A stretch of 64,000 nt of DNA from Flaviramulus sp. (GTDB lineage Bacteria; Bacteroidota; Bacteroidia; Flavobacteriales; Flavobacteriaceae), in the NCBI GenBank assembly GCA_030731745.1, contig JANQTJ010000015.1, positions 62,001-126,000 on the forward strand. Reading direction: 5' to 3'. A program made the translations under genes and the position numbers. Shown one piece after another: positions 17,355 to 26,020 of the stretch (positions are counted from its first letter, which is position 1; every line of letters starts with the position of its first letter). The notes below the pieces were generated by a model. That model saw only the letters and a list, made by a program, of their open reading frames with translations. It ran no database searches and had not been told where the DNA came from.

Positions 17355-19880
17355 ATGAATAAACGTTTATTTTTAATATTTATAGGTCTTTTAACTACAT
17401 CATTTTCACAAGCACAAAAACCAAAAACCCCTGCATCTTCAGAGATTTACGAATCTATTCAAAAACTAAATTTTTTAGGTTCAGTACTGTATGTAGCTGC
17501 ACATCCAGATGATGAAAACACGAGGTTAATCTCCTACATGGCTAACCAAGAAAAAGCAAGAACTGCTTATTTATCATTAACTCGAGGTGATGGCGGTCAA
17601 AATCTTATTGGTCCAGAAATTAGAGAACTTTTAGGAGTTATTAGAACGCAAGAATTATTGGCTGCAAGAGGTGTTGATGGTGGCGAACAGCTATTTACTA
17701 GAGCCAACGATTTTGGTTATTCTAAACATCCTGATGAAACCTTAAGTATTTGGAATAAAGAGCAAGTTTTAAGCGATGTGGTTTTAGCCATTAGAAAGTT
17801 TAAACCAGATGTGATTATTAATAGATTTGATCACAGAACACCTGGCTCTACACACGGACATCACACAAGTTCTGCCATGTTAAGTATGGAGGCTTTTGAT
17901 TTAGTTAATAATAAAGAGGCGTATCAAGAGCAACTAAAAAAAGTGAATGTATGGCAGCCTAAACGTATTTTTTTTAACACAGGTTGGTGGTTTTTTGGAA
18001 GTGAAGAAAATTTTGAAAAAGCTGATAAAAGTAATTTAATAAGTTTTGATGTTGGCGTGTATTATCCTATAAAAGGATTATCAAACAACGAGGTAGCATC
18101 CTTAGCCAGTAGCCAGCATTTATGCCAAGGTTTTGGAAGGTTAGCACAACGTGGCTCTCAAAACGAATACATCGAATTTTTAAAAGGAGCACCTTTATTA
18201 GGTGATAATGATGTTTTTGCAGGAATCGATACCAGCTGGAACCGTGTAAAAGGCGGTAAAGCTATTGGAGATATTTTATATGAATTAGAAAACAATTTTA
18301 ATTTTAAAAATCCTTCGTCACACATGTCACAACTTCTTGAGGCTTATAAATTAATTGATAAGCTAGAAGATGAACATTGGAAAACACAAAAAATAAATCA
18401 GTTAAAATCCATCATGGAAATGTGTGCTGGTTTGTACTTAGAAGCTTCAGCAGAAACGAATTGGGCAACTCCTGGTGAGTTAATAAAACTAAATGTTGAA
18501 GTTTTAAACCGTAGTAATAAAAATATAACGTTGGAGAGTTTTGAGAGTTCGAATGGGTTAAAAGTTATCAAACAAATCCCGCTAAAAGAAAACACAAAAT
18601 ATGGCTTCAACGAAAGTTTAATTATTGATAAAAATCAAAATATTACAACACCTTATTGGTTAAGCGAAAAAGGCTCTTTGGGCATGTACAAAGTATTAAA
18701 TGATGCTTTAATTGGCTTACCTGAAACGCCTAGAGATTTAAAAATTGATTTCAATCTTTTAATTAATAATGTGCCTATAACGTTTACTAAAGTTATCATT
18801 CAGCGTTACTCAAAACCAGATAAAGGTGAATTGTATCGCCCTTTTGAAATCATACCTGCGGCATCAGCAAAAATAAACGAAAAAGTAATCATTTTTGATA
18901 ACGATAAACAACGTGAGATTAAAGTGGTTGTGAAATCTGGCCGCAATAATATACAAGGTTTTATTGATATTGCACATCCTAAAGAATGGAGTGTGTATCC
19001 TGAAAAACAAAAAATTGAGATTAAAAATAAAGGAGAAGAACAAACACTCGTTTTCACGATTATTCCTCCCAAAAATCAAAGTGAAGGATTGATAACGCCT
19101 ATGGTGCATATTGACGATAGCGTTTATACCAAAGAACTTATTGAGATTGGTTATGAGCACATTCCTTTCCAAACAGTTTTATTACCAAGTGAGTCTAAAA
19201 TTGTACGTTTAGATATTAAAAAGAAAGGTGATAACATTGGTTATATACAAGGTGCTGGCGATGTGGTACCTGAAAGTTTAGAGCAAATTGGATATAACGT
19301 AAGAATTTTAGAACCCGAAGAAATTAACGGTGAAAATTTAAGTAATTTAGATGCTATTGTAGTTGGTATTAGAGCATTCAACACACTAGAAACTTTAAAG
19401 TTTAAGCAACAACAATTGTTTGATTTTGTTGCCAATGGCGGTAATATGATTGTGCAATATAATACAAGTCGTGGTTTACAGGTTGATAATTTAGCACCTT
19501 ACGATTTGAAATTATCGAGAGATCGTGTAACTGATGAGAATTCGGAAGTACGTTTTTTAAATCCTAATCACGAGATATTAAACTCCCCAAATACCATTAC
19601 CAAAAAAGATTTTGAAGGCTGGACGCAAGAACGTGGTTTATATTTTCCAGATAGTTGGTCTGAGGCGTTTACCCCTATTCTTTCAATGAATGATAAAGAT
19701 GAAACCCCAAAAGATGGTAGTCTTTTGGTTGCAAAACATGGTAAAGGTTATTATATTTATACAGGTTTGAGCTTTTTTAGAGAGTTCCCAGAAGGTGTAT
19801 CTGGCGCTTACCGCTTATTTGCAAATATGCTTTCTATTGGTAAAGAAAATCTTAAACTAGAAGCTAAACTAAACGATTAA
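17355..19880 (+). CDS. Secreted PIG-L (LmbE-like) deacetylase, large form
   Basis: An 841-residue exported protein with a signal peptide (residues 1-21, cut after SFSQA). The N-terminal domain (about 40-290) is a PIG-L/LmbE zinc deacetylase: AAHPDDEN at 48-55 and the second ligand group THGHHTSS near 170. The remaining 550 residues contain beta-sandwich-like regions (about 360-620) and a glutamine-amidotransferase-like alpha/beta domain near the end (LDAIVVGIRAFNT, then GGNMIVQYNT). The family is common in Bacteroidota and probably removes acetyl groups from N-acetylated sugars in the periplasm. It starts a likely operon with a symporter and an oxidoreductase, which fits sugar scavenging. Confidence 0.85.
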   Translation: MNKRLFLIFIGLLTTSFSQAQKPKTPASSEIYESIQKLNFLGSVLYVAAHPDDENTRLISYMANQEKARTAYLSLTRGDGGQNLIGPEIRELLGVIRTQELLAARGVDGGEQLFTRANDFGYSKHPDETLSIWNKEQVLSDVVLAIRKFKPDVIINRFDHRTPGSTHGHHTSSAMLSMEAFDLVNNKEAYQEQLKKVNVWQPKRIFFNTGWWFFGSEENFEKADKSNLISFDVGVYYPIKGLSNNEVASLASSQHLCQGFGRLAQRGSQNEYIEFLKGAPLLGDNDVFAGIDTSWNRVKGGKAIGDILYELENNFNFKNPSSHMSQLLEAYKLIDKLEDEHWKTQKINQLKSIMEMCAGLYLEASAETNWATPGELIKLNVEVLNRSNKNITLESFESSNGLKVIKQIPLKENTKYGFNESLIIDKNQNITTPYWLSEKGSLGMYKVLNDALIGLPETPRDLKIDFNLLINNVPITFTKVIIQRYSKPDKGELYRPFEIIPAASAKINEKVIIFDNDKQREIKVVVKSGRNNIQGFIDIAHPKEWSVYPEKQKIEIKNKGEEQTLVFTIIPPKNQSEGLITPMVHIDDSVYTKELIEIGYEHIPFQTVLLPSESKIVRLDIKKKGDNIGYIQGAGDVVPESLEQIGYNVRILEPEEINGENLSNLDAIVVGIRAFNTLETLKFKQQQLFDFVANGGNMIVQYNTSRGLQVDNLAPYDLKLSRDRVTDENSEVRFLNPNHEILNSPNTITKKDFEGWTQERGLYFPDSWSEAFTPILSMNDKDETPKDGSLLVAKHGKGYYIYTGLSFFREFPEGVSGAYRLFANMLSIGKENLKLEAKLND

Positions 19881-19882
19881 AG

Positions 19883-19993
19883 ATGACTGAAGACCATGAA
19901 AAAAAACAACCTTGGTTAAAACTCTACTCCATAGTTTTAATTACAAATGCCATTTATATCATTATATTTTATCTAATCATGCAAGCCTTTTAA
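19883..19993 (+). CDS. 36-residue membrane peptide upstream of the sodium:solute symporter
   Basis: This ORF is too short for the supplied track: MTEDHEKKQPWLKLYSIVLI, then a hydrophobic helix through to IMQAF and a TAA stop. It begins 2 bases after the PIG-L stop and ends 3 bases before the symporter ATG, on the same strand, which strongly suggests it is translated. It has an acidic/basic N-terminal tail and a single membrane helix of about 20 residues. I infer a small accessory subunit of the symporter, as other SSS transporters have short partner proteins, but no family name is recognised. Confidence 0.65.
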   Translation: MTEDHEKKQPWLKLYSIVLITNAIYIIIFYLIMQAF

Positions 19994-19996
19994 ATC

Positions 19997-21802
19997 ATGC
20001 AAACTTTAGATTGGATAGATTGGGCAGTACTTATAGCCACCTTATTAACAATTGTTGGCTATGGTACTTGGAAAACCAGGAATAGCACAAGCGTGCAAGA
20101 TTATCTAAAAGGTGGCAATACCTCAAAATGGTGGACTATAGGTTTATCGGTTATGGCAACTCAAGCCAGCGCTATAACTTTTTTATCTACTACAGGACAA
20201 GCTTTTTCTGATGGCATGGGATTTGTTCAATTTTACTTTGGCTTACCTATAGCCATGGTAGTTATTTGTATGGTTTTTATTCCGCTCTATCATCGCTTAA
20301 AAGTTTATACAGCTTATGAGTTTTTAGAAAATCGTTTCGATTTAAAAACCAGAAGTCTTACTGCCATTTTATTTTTAATTCAACGAGGGTTATCTGCAGG
20401 CATCACCATTTTTGCACCTGCCATAATTTTATCAATTGTTTTAGGTTGGAATATTATAACCCTAAACATTATTATTGGTTTACTCGTCATTGTCTACACC
20501 GTTTCTGGAGGTACGAAAGCAGTAACCGTAACTCAAAAACAACAAATGTTCGTCATTTTTGCTGGTATGTTAGCAGCTTTAGTTGTGATTTTAACTTTAA
20601 TTCCTGAAGATGTTTCTTTTACAAAAGCTTTAGATATTGCAGGTGCTAATGGCCGTATGGAAGTTTTAGATTTTTCATTTGATTTGGAAAACAGATATAC
20701 GGTTTGGTCTGGATTAATAGGAGGTACTTTTTTGGCTTTAGCTTATTTTGGTACTGATCAAAGTCAGGTACAGCGCTATCTTTCAGGGAAATCAAAAAAA
20801 GAGATGCAAATGGGATTAATTTTTAATGGTTTATTAAAAGTGCCCATGCAATTTTTTATTTTAATAGTAGGTGTTATGGTTTTTGTATTTTATCAATTTA
20901 ATCCAGCACCATTAAATTTTATAGATGCTTCAACTAATAAGGTCTTAGCCTCAGAGTATTCTAAACAATATCAAGAACTTCAAGAAGAACAAAATAAGTT
21001 ATTCAACAGAAAAAAAGAATTAAGTATTCAACTTTCAAATAGTGAAAACGAAAGTTTACGTAAAGATTTATTTGTTTTAGATAGTATTGATAAATCTCAC
21101 CGCTTACAATCAAAATATTTAATCAAAAGAGCTATTGACACCTCTTATGCAAACTCCTATGATAAACTAAATGCTGAATTAAATACATTTGAGGTATATA
21201 GTGCAGTTTACAAAGAAAAAAAGGAAGCGCTGAATACCTTATACAAAGCAGCTGCTAAAGACACCGAAACGAATGACAGAGATTATATGTTTATTTCGTT
21301 TATACTAAAATATTTACCAAAAGGCCTTATTGGACTCCTACTTGCTGTTATTTTAAGTGCAGCCATGTCTTCAACAGCCTCTGAAATTAATGCTTTAGCT
21401 ACCATAACTTCGATTGATTTATATGGTCGAAATTTAAAGGAAGAAAAGGATGATGATCATATGGTAAAGGCTACTAAAATATTTACATTTATTTGGGGGT
21501 TAATTGCTATTGTTATTGCTTGTTTTGCAAATCTTGCTGAAAATTTAATTCAACTAGTAAACATAATCGGATCTATATTTTACGGGAATGTTTTAGGTAT
21601 ATTCCTTTTAGCATTCTTCATAAAATTTGTAAAAGGAAATGCTGTTTTTTTGGCTGCTATCATTACTCAAATTATAGTAATTGTTGGTTGGTGGTTTAAT
21701 TGGATGCCTTATTTATGGCTAAATTTATTTGGCTGTATTTTAGTAATAGTTACTGCGCTTTTAATACAATTAATACAAAAAGAAAATGTCAAAATATCAT
21801 AA
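19997..21802 (+). CDS. Sodium:solute symporter (SSS family)
   Basis: A 601-residue inner-membrane transporter of the SSS/SLC5 group. It has the usual helices, for example WWTIGLSVMATQASAITFLS (an SSS signature) near residue 50, GGTKAVTVTQKQQ near 170, and YFGTDQSQVQRYLSGKS near 250. An unusual feature is a hydrophilic, coiled-coil-like insertion at about residues 310-425, rich in Glu, Lys and Gln, between membrane segments. Neighbours (PIG-L deacetylase, Gfo/Idh oxidoreductase) make a sugar or amino-sugar the likely substrate. Its end overlaps the next gene by 17 bases. Confidence 0.88.
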   Translation: MQTLDWIDWAVLIATLLTIVGYGTWKTRNSTSVQDYLKGGNTSKWWTIGLSVMATQASAITFLSTTGQAFSDGMGFVQFYFGLPIAMVVICMVFIPLYHRLKVYTAYEFLENRFDLKTRSLTAILFLIQRGLSAGITIFAPAIILSIVLGWNIITLNIIIGLLVIVYTVSGGTKAVTVTQKQQMFVIFAGMLAALVVILTLIPEDVSFTKALDIAGANGRMEVLDFSFDLENRYTVWSGLIGGTFLALAYFGTDQSQVQRYLSGKSKKEMQMGLIFNGLLKVPMQFFILIVGVMVFVFYQFNPAPLNFIDASTNKVLASEYSKQYQELQEEQNKLFNRKKELSIQLSNSENESLRKDLFVLDSIDKSHRLQSKYLIKRAIDTSYANSYDKLNAELNTFEVYSAVYKEKKEALNTLYKAAAKDTETNDRDYMFISFILKYLPKGLIGLLLAVILSAAMSSTASEINALATITSIDLYGRNLKEEKDDDHMVKATKIFTFIWGLIAIVIACFANLAENLIQLVNIIGSIFYGNVLGIFLLAFFIKFVKGNAVFLAAIITQIIVIVGWWFNWMPYLWLNLFGCILVIVTALLIQLIQKENVKIS

Positions 21803-22766
21803 AGTAATCAATTGGGGTATTATTGGGTTAGGTTCTATTGCTCATAAATTTGCACAAGATTTAATAAAGCTAGAGCATACTAAATTGTATGCTGTAGCTT
21901 CAAGAACGCAAGAAAAAGCAACTGATTTTGCCAATAAATATGATGCAACAAAGGCCTATTCTAGTTATGAAGATTTAGTAAACGATCCCTTTATTGAGGC
22001 TGTTTATATAGCAACTCCGCATATTTTACATAAAGAAAACACCATACTTTGCCTAAATAAAGGTAAAGCTGTTTTATGTGAAAAACCTTTTGCAATGAAT
22101 GCTATTGAGGTAAAAGACATGATAGCTTCTGCAAAAAAGAATAACACCTTATTGATTGAAGCCTTGTGGACTTATTTTTTACCACATTATCAATTTGTAG
22201 TTGATGCTTTAAAACATAAAACCTATGGTGACCTGTTAAATATGGAAGCCAGTTTTGGGTTTTACAGAGATTTTGATGGTGAAGCTAGACTATTTAAAAA
22301 AGAACTTGGCGGTGGTAGTTTATTAGATATAGGTATTTACCCGATATTTGCAGCACTTTCAACCATAGGTAAGCCACAAAGTATAGAGGCAAATGCCACA
22401 TTTTTTGATAATGGTGCAGACTCTTCTTGTGAAATGGTTTTTAATTATGATAACAATATCAAGGCAAAATTGACTGCTTCACTCCTTGAAAATTTACCCT
22501 GCGAGGCTATTTTTAAGTGTGAATTAGCAACTATTAAAATTAATAGAATGTTTCACAGTCCTGCTACTTTGTCAATCATAAAAGATGGAAAAGAAGATAT
22601 CAAAGATTTCAATTACAAAACCATTGGGTATAACTACGAAATACTTCATTTTAATAAGCTTCTTCGAGAGGGCAAAAAAGAAAGCGATATCATGACTTTC
22701 GATTTTAGTAAAAATCTTATCAGTCTATTAGATGATGTTAGAAACCTTATTAACCTTCATTACTAA
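21786..22766 (+). CDS. Gfo/Idh/MocA-family oxidoreductase
   Basis: A 326-residue NAD(P)-dependent oxidoreductase. The nucleotide-binding motif WGIIGLGSIAHKFAQDL lies at residues 9-25, and the signature CEKPFAMN near residue 99 holds the Lys that usually serves in catalysis and cofactor binding. The C-terminal half has the alpha/beta fold that binds sugar substrates, with GGGSLLDIGIYP near 175-186 holding the usual catalytic Asp and a Tyr in place of the common His. Likely substrates are sugars or inositols. It overlaps the symporter by 17 bases, so uptake and oxidation of the same compound is a fair inference. Confidence 0.9.
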   Translation: MSKYHKVINWGIIGLGSIAHKFAQDLIKLEHTKLYAVASRTQEKATDFANKYDATKAYSSYEDLVNDPFIEAVYIATPHILHKENTILCLNKGKAVLCEKPFAMNAIEVKDMIASAKKNNTLLIEALWTYFLPHYQFVVDALKHKTYGDLLNMEASFGFYRDFDGEARLFKKELGGGSLLDIGIYPIFAALSTIGKPQSIEANATFFDNGADSSCEMVFNYDNNIKAKLTASLLENLPCEAIFKCELATIKINRMFHSPATLSIIKDGKEDIKDFNYKTIGYNYEILHFNKLLREGKKESDIMTFDFSKNLISLLDDVRNLINLHY

Positions 22767-22806
22767 ATCTTAAAAGTATAGTTTTTGAGTCTTTAAGTTA
22801 ATTTTA

Positions 22807-22838
22807 TTTGTCTATATGTAAAGTTTGTTTTACTTTTG
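22807..22838 (+). promoter_or_regulatory. Bacteroidota-type promoter
   Basis: TTTG at 22807-22810 and TACTTTTG at 22831-22838 are separated by 20 bases, an exact match to the known TTTG-N19-21-TANNTTTG pattern. It is correctly placed for the membrane protein/XRE gene pair that starts at 22876. Confidence 0.65.
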
Positions 22839-22875
22839 AAAAATCAATCATATTAATCAATTATAAAACGAACAA

Positions 22876-23304
22876 ATGAAAACACATTATTTATTACCAA
22901 ACAAGTACAAAAAAATTGGATGGGTACTTTTTATTTTAGGCATACTATTAGGTCTGGTATTACAAATTTTTGATTTTGAAGAAGACGCTTTATTCGATTT
23001 TAATTTTATTGATAATTTAGGGTTTGAATTTTTAGATGAAATTATATGTATTCTCATCATATTTGGTGGTCTTTTGGTAGGATTCACTAAAGAAAAAATT
23101 GAAGATGAGTTTATTTACAAACTCCGAAGCGATTCCTTGGTTTGGGCTATTATACTAAACTATGTAGTTTTATTACTCACAGTGATATTTATTTACGAAG
23201 ACAACTTTTTTACCGTTTTAGTTTACAATATGTTTACGCCATTAATTTTCTTCATCATTCGATTTAATTTTTTAAAACTAAAATCTGATAGCGATGAAGA
23301 ATAA
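22876..23304 (+). CDS. Four-helix membrane protein paired with an XRE regulator
   Basis: A 142-residue protein with about four membrane segments (near 15-31, 52-68, 88-108 and 112-128) and charged loops rich in Asp and Glu. I recognise no catalytic motif. It overlaps the following XRE regulator by 11 bases. Small multi-pass proteins next to short Cro/C1-type regulators are a recurrent bacterial pair, so it may sense a signal or be the regulated product, but this is inference. Confidence 0.6.
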   Translation: MKTHYLLPNKYKKIGWVLFILGILLGLVLQIFDFEEDALFDFNFIDNLGFEFLDEIICILIIFGGLLVGFTKEKIEDEFIYKLRSDSLVWAIILNYVVLLLTVIFIYEDNFFTVLVYNMFTPLIFFIIRFNFLKLKSDSDEE

Positions 23305-23494
23305 TATTAAAGTACAACGTGCCATATTTGATATGACACAAGCAGATTTAGCTAATAAAATAGGTGTTAGTAGGCAAACAATCAATGCCATGGAAAAAAA
23401 TAAATATGTACCATCTACAGTTCTATCACTTAAAATCTCCAAACTCTTTAAAAAGCCAGTAGAAGAAATTTTCTTTTTAGATGATGAAGATTAA
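23294..23494 (+). CDS. XRE-family helix-turn-helix regulator (YozG-like)
   Basis: A 66-residue DNA-binding protein that is essentially one HTH_3 domain: FDMTQADLANKIGVSRQTIN carries the helix-turn-helix. The tail KISKLFKKPVEEIFFLDDE is typical of the short Cro/C1 regulators. No sensor domain is present. It overlaps the membrane protein gene by 11 bases and probably controls that operon. A strong terminator follows. Confidence 0.9.
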   Translation: MKNNIKVQRAIFDMTQADLANKIGVSRQTINAMEKNKYVPSTVLSLKISKLFKKPVEEIFFLDDED

Positions 23495-23500
23495 CTCCAT

Positions 23501-23534
23501 AAAAAAACGCAACTAAAATTGGTTGCGTTTTTTT
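23501..23534. terminator. Bidirectional rho-independent terminator
   Basis: AAAAAAACGCAAC (23501-23513) pairs exactly with GTTGCGTTTTTTT (23522-23534) around an 8-base loop. It lies between the convergent XRE and DUF2911 genes and has a T run on each strand, so it can serve both. Confidence 0.9.
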
Positions 23535-23552
23535 TATTTAGTAATCCAGAAA

Positions 23553-24398
23553 CTACATAGCTCCCCACTCTTTCAAGGAATCTTTATTCATTTTAACATA
23601 ATCAGCATTTCCAGCTGTTTCAGCACCAGCTAAAGATTTTTTAGCAGTTTCAATAGCTGCTTTTTTATCACCAGCTTTAGCATAAATTAACGATTGTTGT
23701 CTTAATTGCCAATAAGCAGGTTTTTCAACCATAGACATAGCTTTATCCATCCATTCTTTTGCTTGCTTAATATCTTTATCTGTAGTAGCATAATAAACAG
23801 CAGCACTGTAATAATCATTTGCAGTTGGTCCATTCATTACTTTTTTAAGACTAGCCAAAACAATATCATCTGTAGGCACAGTAAATGGCACTCCAACAGC
23901 TGTTTTCTCCCAAACTATATCTAAAGTAGCACCGTTGGTAGTTATATTATTAATATCAATTGTAAAAGTTTCTACATCAAAAGGAAACTTATTTACTTCA
24001 GCTTTAACTCTAGCAGCCACTTTAGTTTCATCTAAGTTAGCTGGAGCACCTCCACCTTCAAATTCAGTGTAAAAAATAATATCCCAAGTATCAACTGCAG
24101 GAACAGAAAATATGGCATACGTTCCAGCTTTAAGAGTAGTTCCATCTACTACCACATCGGTACTAAAAGTTACTTTTGTTCTTGCATTAGCACCAGTTCT
24201 CCATAATTTTCCAAAAGGCACTAAATCACCAAAAATAGTTCGCCCTTTCATACTTGGGCGCGAGTAATCTAAACTCACAGTAGTTAAACCTACCATTTGT
24301 TCCATTTTAGAAGCAGGACTTGGTGCAGGTGTTAAAATCTGAGCATTTACAGTACCCATCGTACCAAATGCTAATAATAGTAATAGTAGTTTTTTCAT
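23553..24398 (-). CDS. DUF2911 protein with C-terminal TPR-like helices
   Basis: A 281-residue exported protein (signal peptide about 1-19, MKKLLLLLLAFGTMGTVNAQ). The DUF2911 beta domain covers about residues 25-175, with DYSRPSMKGRTIFGDLVPFG and WRTGANARTKVTFS. The rest (about 180-281) is helical, with repeats resembling tetratricopeptide motifs (AKEWMDKAM, AIETAKKSL). The function is unknown; the family is widespread in Bacteroidota periplasm. It is a single gene facing the XRE gene across the terminator. Confidence 0.85.
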   Translation of the reverse strand: MKKLLLLLLAFGTMGTVNAQILTPAPSPASKMEQMVGLTTVSLDYSRPSMKGRTIFGDLVPFGKLWRTGANARTKVTFSTDVVVDGTTLKAGTYAIFSVPAVDTWDIIFYTEFEGGGAPANLDETKVAARVKAEVNKFPFDVETFTIDINNITTNGATLDIVWEKTAVGVPFTVPTDDIVLASLKKVMNGPTANDYYSAAVYYATTDKDIKQAKEWMDKAMSMVEKPAYWQLRQQSLIYAKAGDKKAAIETAKKSLAGAETAGNADYVKMNKDSLKEWGAM

Positions 24399-24493
24399 TT
24401 TAAAAAGTGTTAAATAATTTAAGTTTTATGTTTGCATAAAATTACGGATACAAATTTCTTTAAATGTTAACAAAACCATAAAATAAGGTATTG

Positions 24494-24501
24494 TATATTT
24501 G
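24494..24501 (+). promoter_or_regulatory. TATATTTG -7 box for the aquaporin gene
   Basis: TATATTTG matches the Bacteroidota TANNTTTG element, about 110 bases before the aquaporin ATG. No good TTTG partner is seen at the right distance, so only the -7 element is supported. Confidence 0.35.
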
Positions 24502-24611
24502 TTCAAAATATTTTTTTTAACGTTACTAAAATGGTCGGACTTTACACTATATATTTTGCAAAAAAAAGCAAAATGATACCACTCAAATCCTTAACGAAAA
24601 CAAGTTAAAAT

Positions 24612-25268
24612 ATGAAACAATTTTACTCCGAAACCTTAGGAACATTTGCTATGATATTTTGTGGTTGTGGTGCCATGACTATTAACGAAATAACCAATAA
24701 TAGCATTTCACATGTTGGGGTAGCAATCACCTGGGGTCTTATAGTAATGGCGATGATTTATGCCTTTGGAGAAGTTTCTGGAGCACATTTTAACCCTGCA
24801 GTAACTATAGGTTTTGCTTTTGCAAAAAAATTCTCATGGAAAAAAGTGCCATCATATATTTTAGCGCAAGCCATTGGAGCGATTTTAGCCATTTTTGTTT
24901 TATGTATTTTATTTCCCGAAAGCCAATTTTTAGGAGAAACTACACCTAAAGATGGTTTTCCTTCATACAAAGCAGCTATTTTAGAATTTATACTTACCTT
25001 TTTTTTGATGGTAGTTATTATTAATGTATCAACAGGTAGTAAAGAAATTGGATCAATGGCTGCTGTAGCAGTTGGTGGTGTTATACTTTTAGAGGCTATG
25101 TTTGCTGGTCCCATAACAAAAGCTTCAATGAATCCTATTCGCTCTATCGCCCCTGCCCTTTTTACAGGTAATTTCCAATATTTATGGCTTTATATTACCG
25201 CTCCTATATTAGGTGCTATTAGTGCTGTGTCAAGCTGCAAATTAGTTAAAGACAACCAGTGTTGTTAA
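24612..25268 (+). CDS. Aquaporin / MIP-family channel
   Basis: A 218-residue inner-membrane channel for water or small neutral solutes. The first pore motif is normal (GAHFNPAVTIG, Asn61-Pro62-Ala63). The second reads SMNPIRS (174-176), NPI instead of NPA, with the pore arginine Arg177 retained. Six membrane segments are visible. The short residues around the filter do not tell water from glycerol specificity. It ends with a Cys pair (NQCC). It lies just before the light-stress island promoter but with no shared transcript evident. Confidence 0.88.
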   Translation: MKQFYSETLGTFAMIFCGCGAMTINEITNNSISHVGVAITWGLIVMAMIYAFGEVSGAHFNPAVTIGFAFAKKFSWKKVPSYILAQAIGAILAIFVLCILFPESQFLGETTPKDGFPSYKAAILEFILTFFLMVVIINVSTGSKEIGSMAAVAVGGVILLEAMFAGPITKASMNPIRSIAPALFTGNFQYLWLYITAPILGAISAVSSCKLVKDNQCC

Positions 25269-25295
25269 ATTTAACTTAAAGTTTAAATTTATTTT

Positions 25296-25337
25296 GTTTA
25301 ACAATTATAGTAATTAGTTAAACGTTTTGTATCTTTA
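25296..25337 (+). promoter_or_regulatory. Palindromic operator plus promoter of light-island run 1
   Basis: GTTTAAC (25296-25302) and its exact inverse GTTAAAC (25317-25323) flank 14 bases. TTTTGTATCTTT follows directly, with a TATCTTTA -7-like box at 25330-25337. The ATG of the TetR-type gene lies 17 bases further. The same arrangement recurs at 33846. I infer an operator for a shared regulator, most simply the TetR-type protein encoded next to it. Confidence 0.6.
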
Positions 25338-25354
25338 CCGTAAATTTAAAACTT

Positions 25355-26011
25355 ATGGCAAAGAAAAAAACAATTACCAAAAATGACATCATTTCATTTT
25401 ACATGGAATATGTTTTAGAATATGACCAAAACCCAAAATCTGTATTTGTTTTTTCTAAAATAAGTAATTTTGAGGAAGTTAAATTTTACGAACACTTCTC
25501 ATCATTCGAAGCTGTTGAGAAAGGTATTTTTGAAGCATTTCTAACAAACTCAATAAAAACACTTCACAAAAGCGAAGATTACAAAATTTTTGATTCAAGA
25601 AATAAACTATTAAGCTTTTATTTCACTTTTTTTGAGAATTTAACAGCCAATAGAAGTTATGTTAAACATGTGCTTTATAAATATAAAAACAATTTAAAGG
25701 GTTTGCAAACACTATCTGGTTTAAAACAACATTTCACCAATTACATTGGAGATTTAGAAATACAAATGTTAGATGTTAAGCAAGCACAAATTGAAAAAAT
25801 TCAAGAAAAAACTTTAAAAGAAACTGCTTGGTTTCAATTGTTATTAACTATAAAATTCTGGTTAGACGATACCTCTTCATCATTTGAGAAAACAGACATA
25901 TTTATTGAGAAGTCTGTTAATACAAGTTTTGATGTTTTAGATATTGCACCTCTTAAAAGTGTCATAGATCTTGGGAAATTCTTATTCAAAGAAAAATTTC
26001 AAATGAACTAA
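25355..26011 (+). CDS. TetR-family-like transcriptional regulator
   Basis: A 218-residue helical protein. The N-terminal 60 residues resemble a divergent TetR DNA-binding domain: ITKNDIISFYMEYVLE, then SVFVFSKISNFEEVKFYEHF, which aligns with the TetR helix-turn-helix ending in xFYxHF. The rest is an all-helical ligand/dimer domain. It is the first gene after the palindromic operator and leads the run of ABC1 kinase, flavin reductase, SDR and photolyase genes (9 bases to the next). Autoregulation through that palindrome is a natural inference. The ligand is unknown. Confidence 0.75.
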   Translation: MAKKKTITKNDIISFYMEYVLEYDQNPKSVFVFSKISNFEEVKFYEHFSSFEAVEKGIFEAFLTNSIKTLHKSEDYKIFDSRNKLLSFYFTFFENLTANRSYVKHVLYKYKNNLKGLQTLSGLKQHFTNYIGDLEIQMLDVKQAQIEKIQEKTLKETAWFQLLLTIKFWLDDTSSSFEKTDIFIEKSVNTSFDVLDIAPLKSVIDLGKFLFKEKFQMN

Positions 26012-26020
26012 TATATATTA

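Noticed and set aside
24531-24608. 25-codon ORF just before the aquaporin gene
   Set aside because: Too short and without recognisable features; it could be chance in the leader region.
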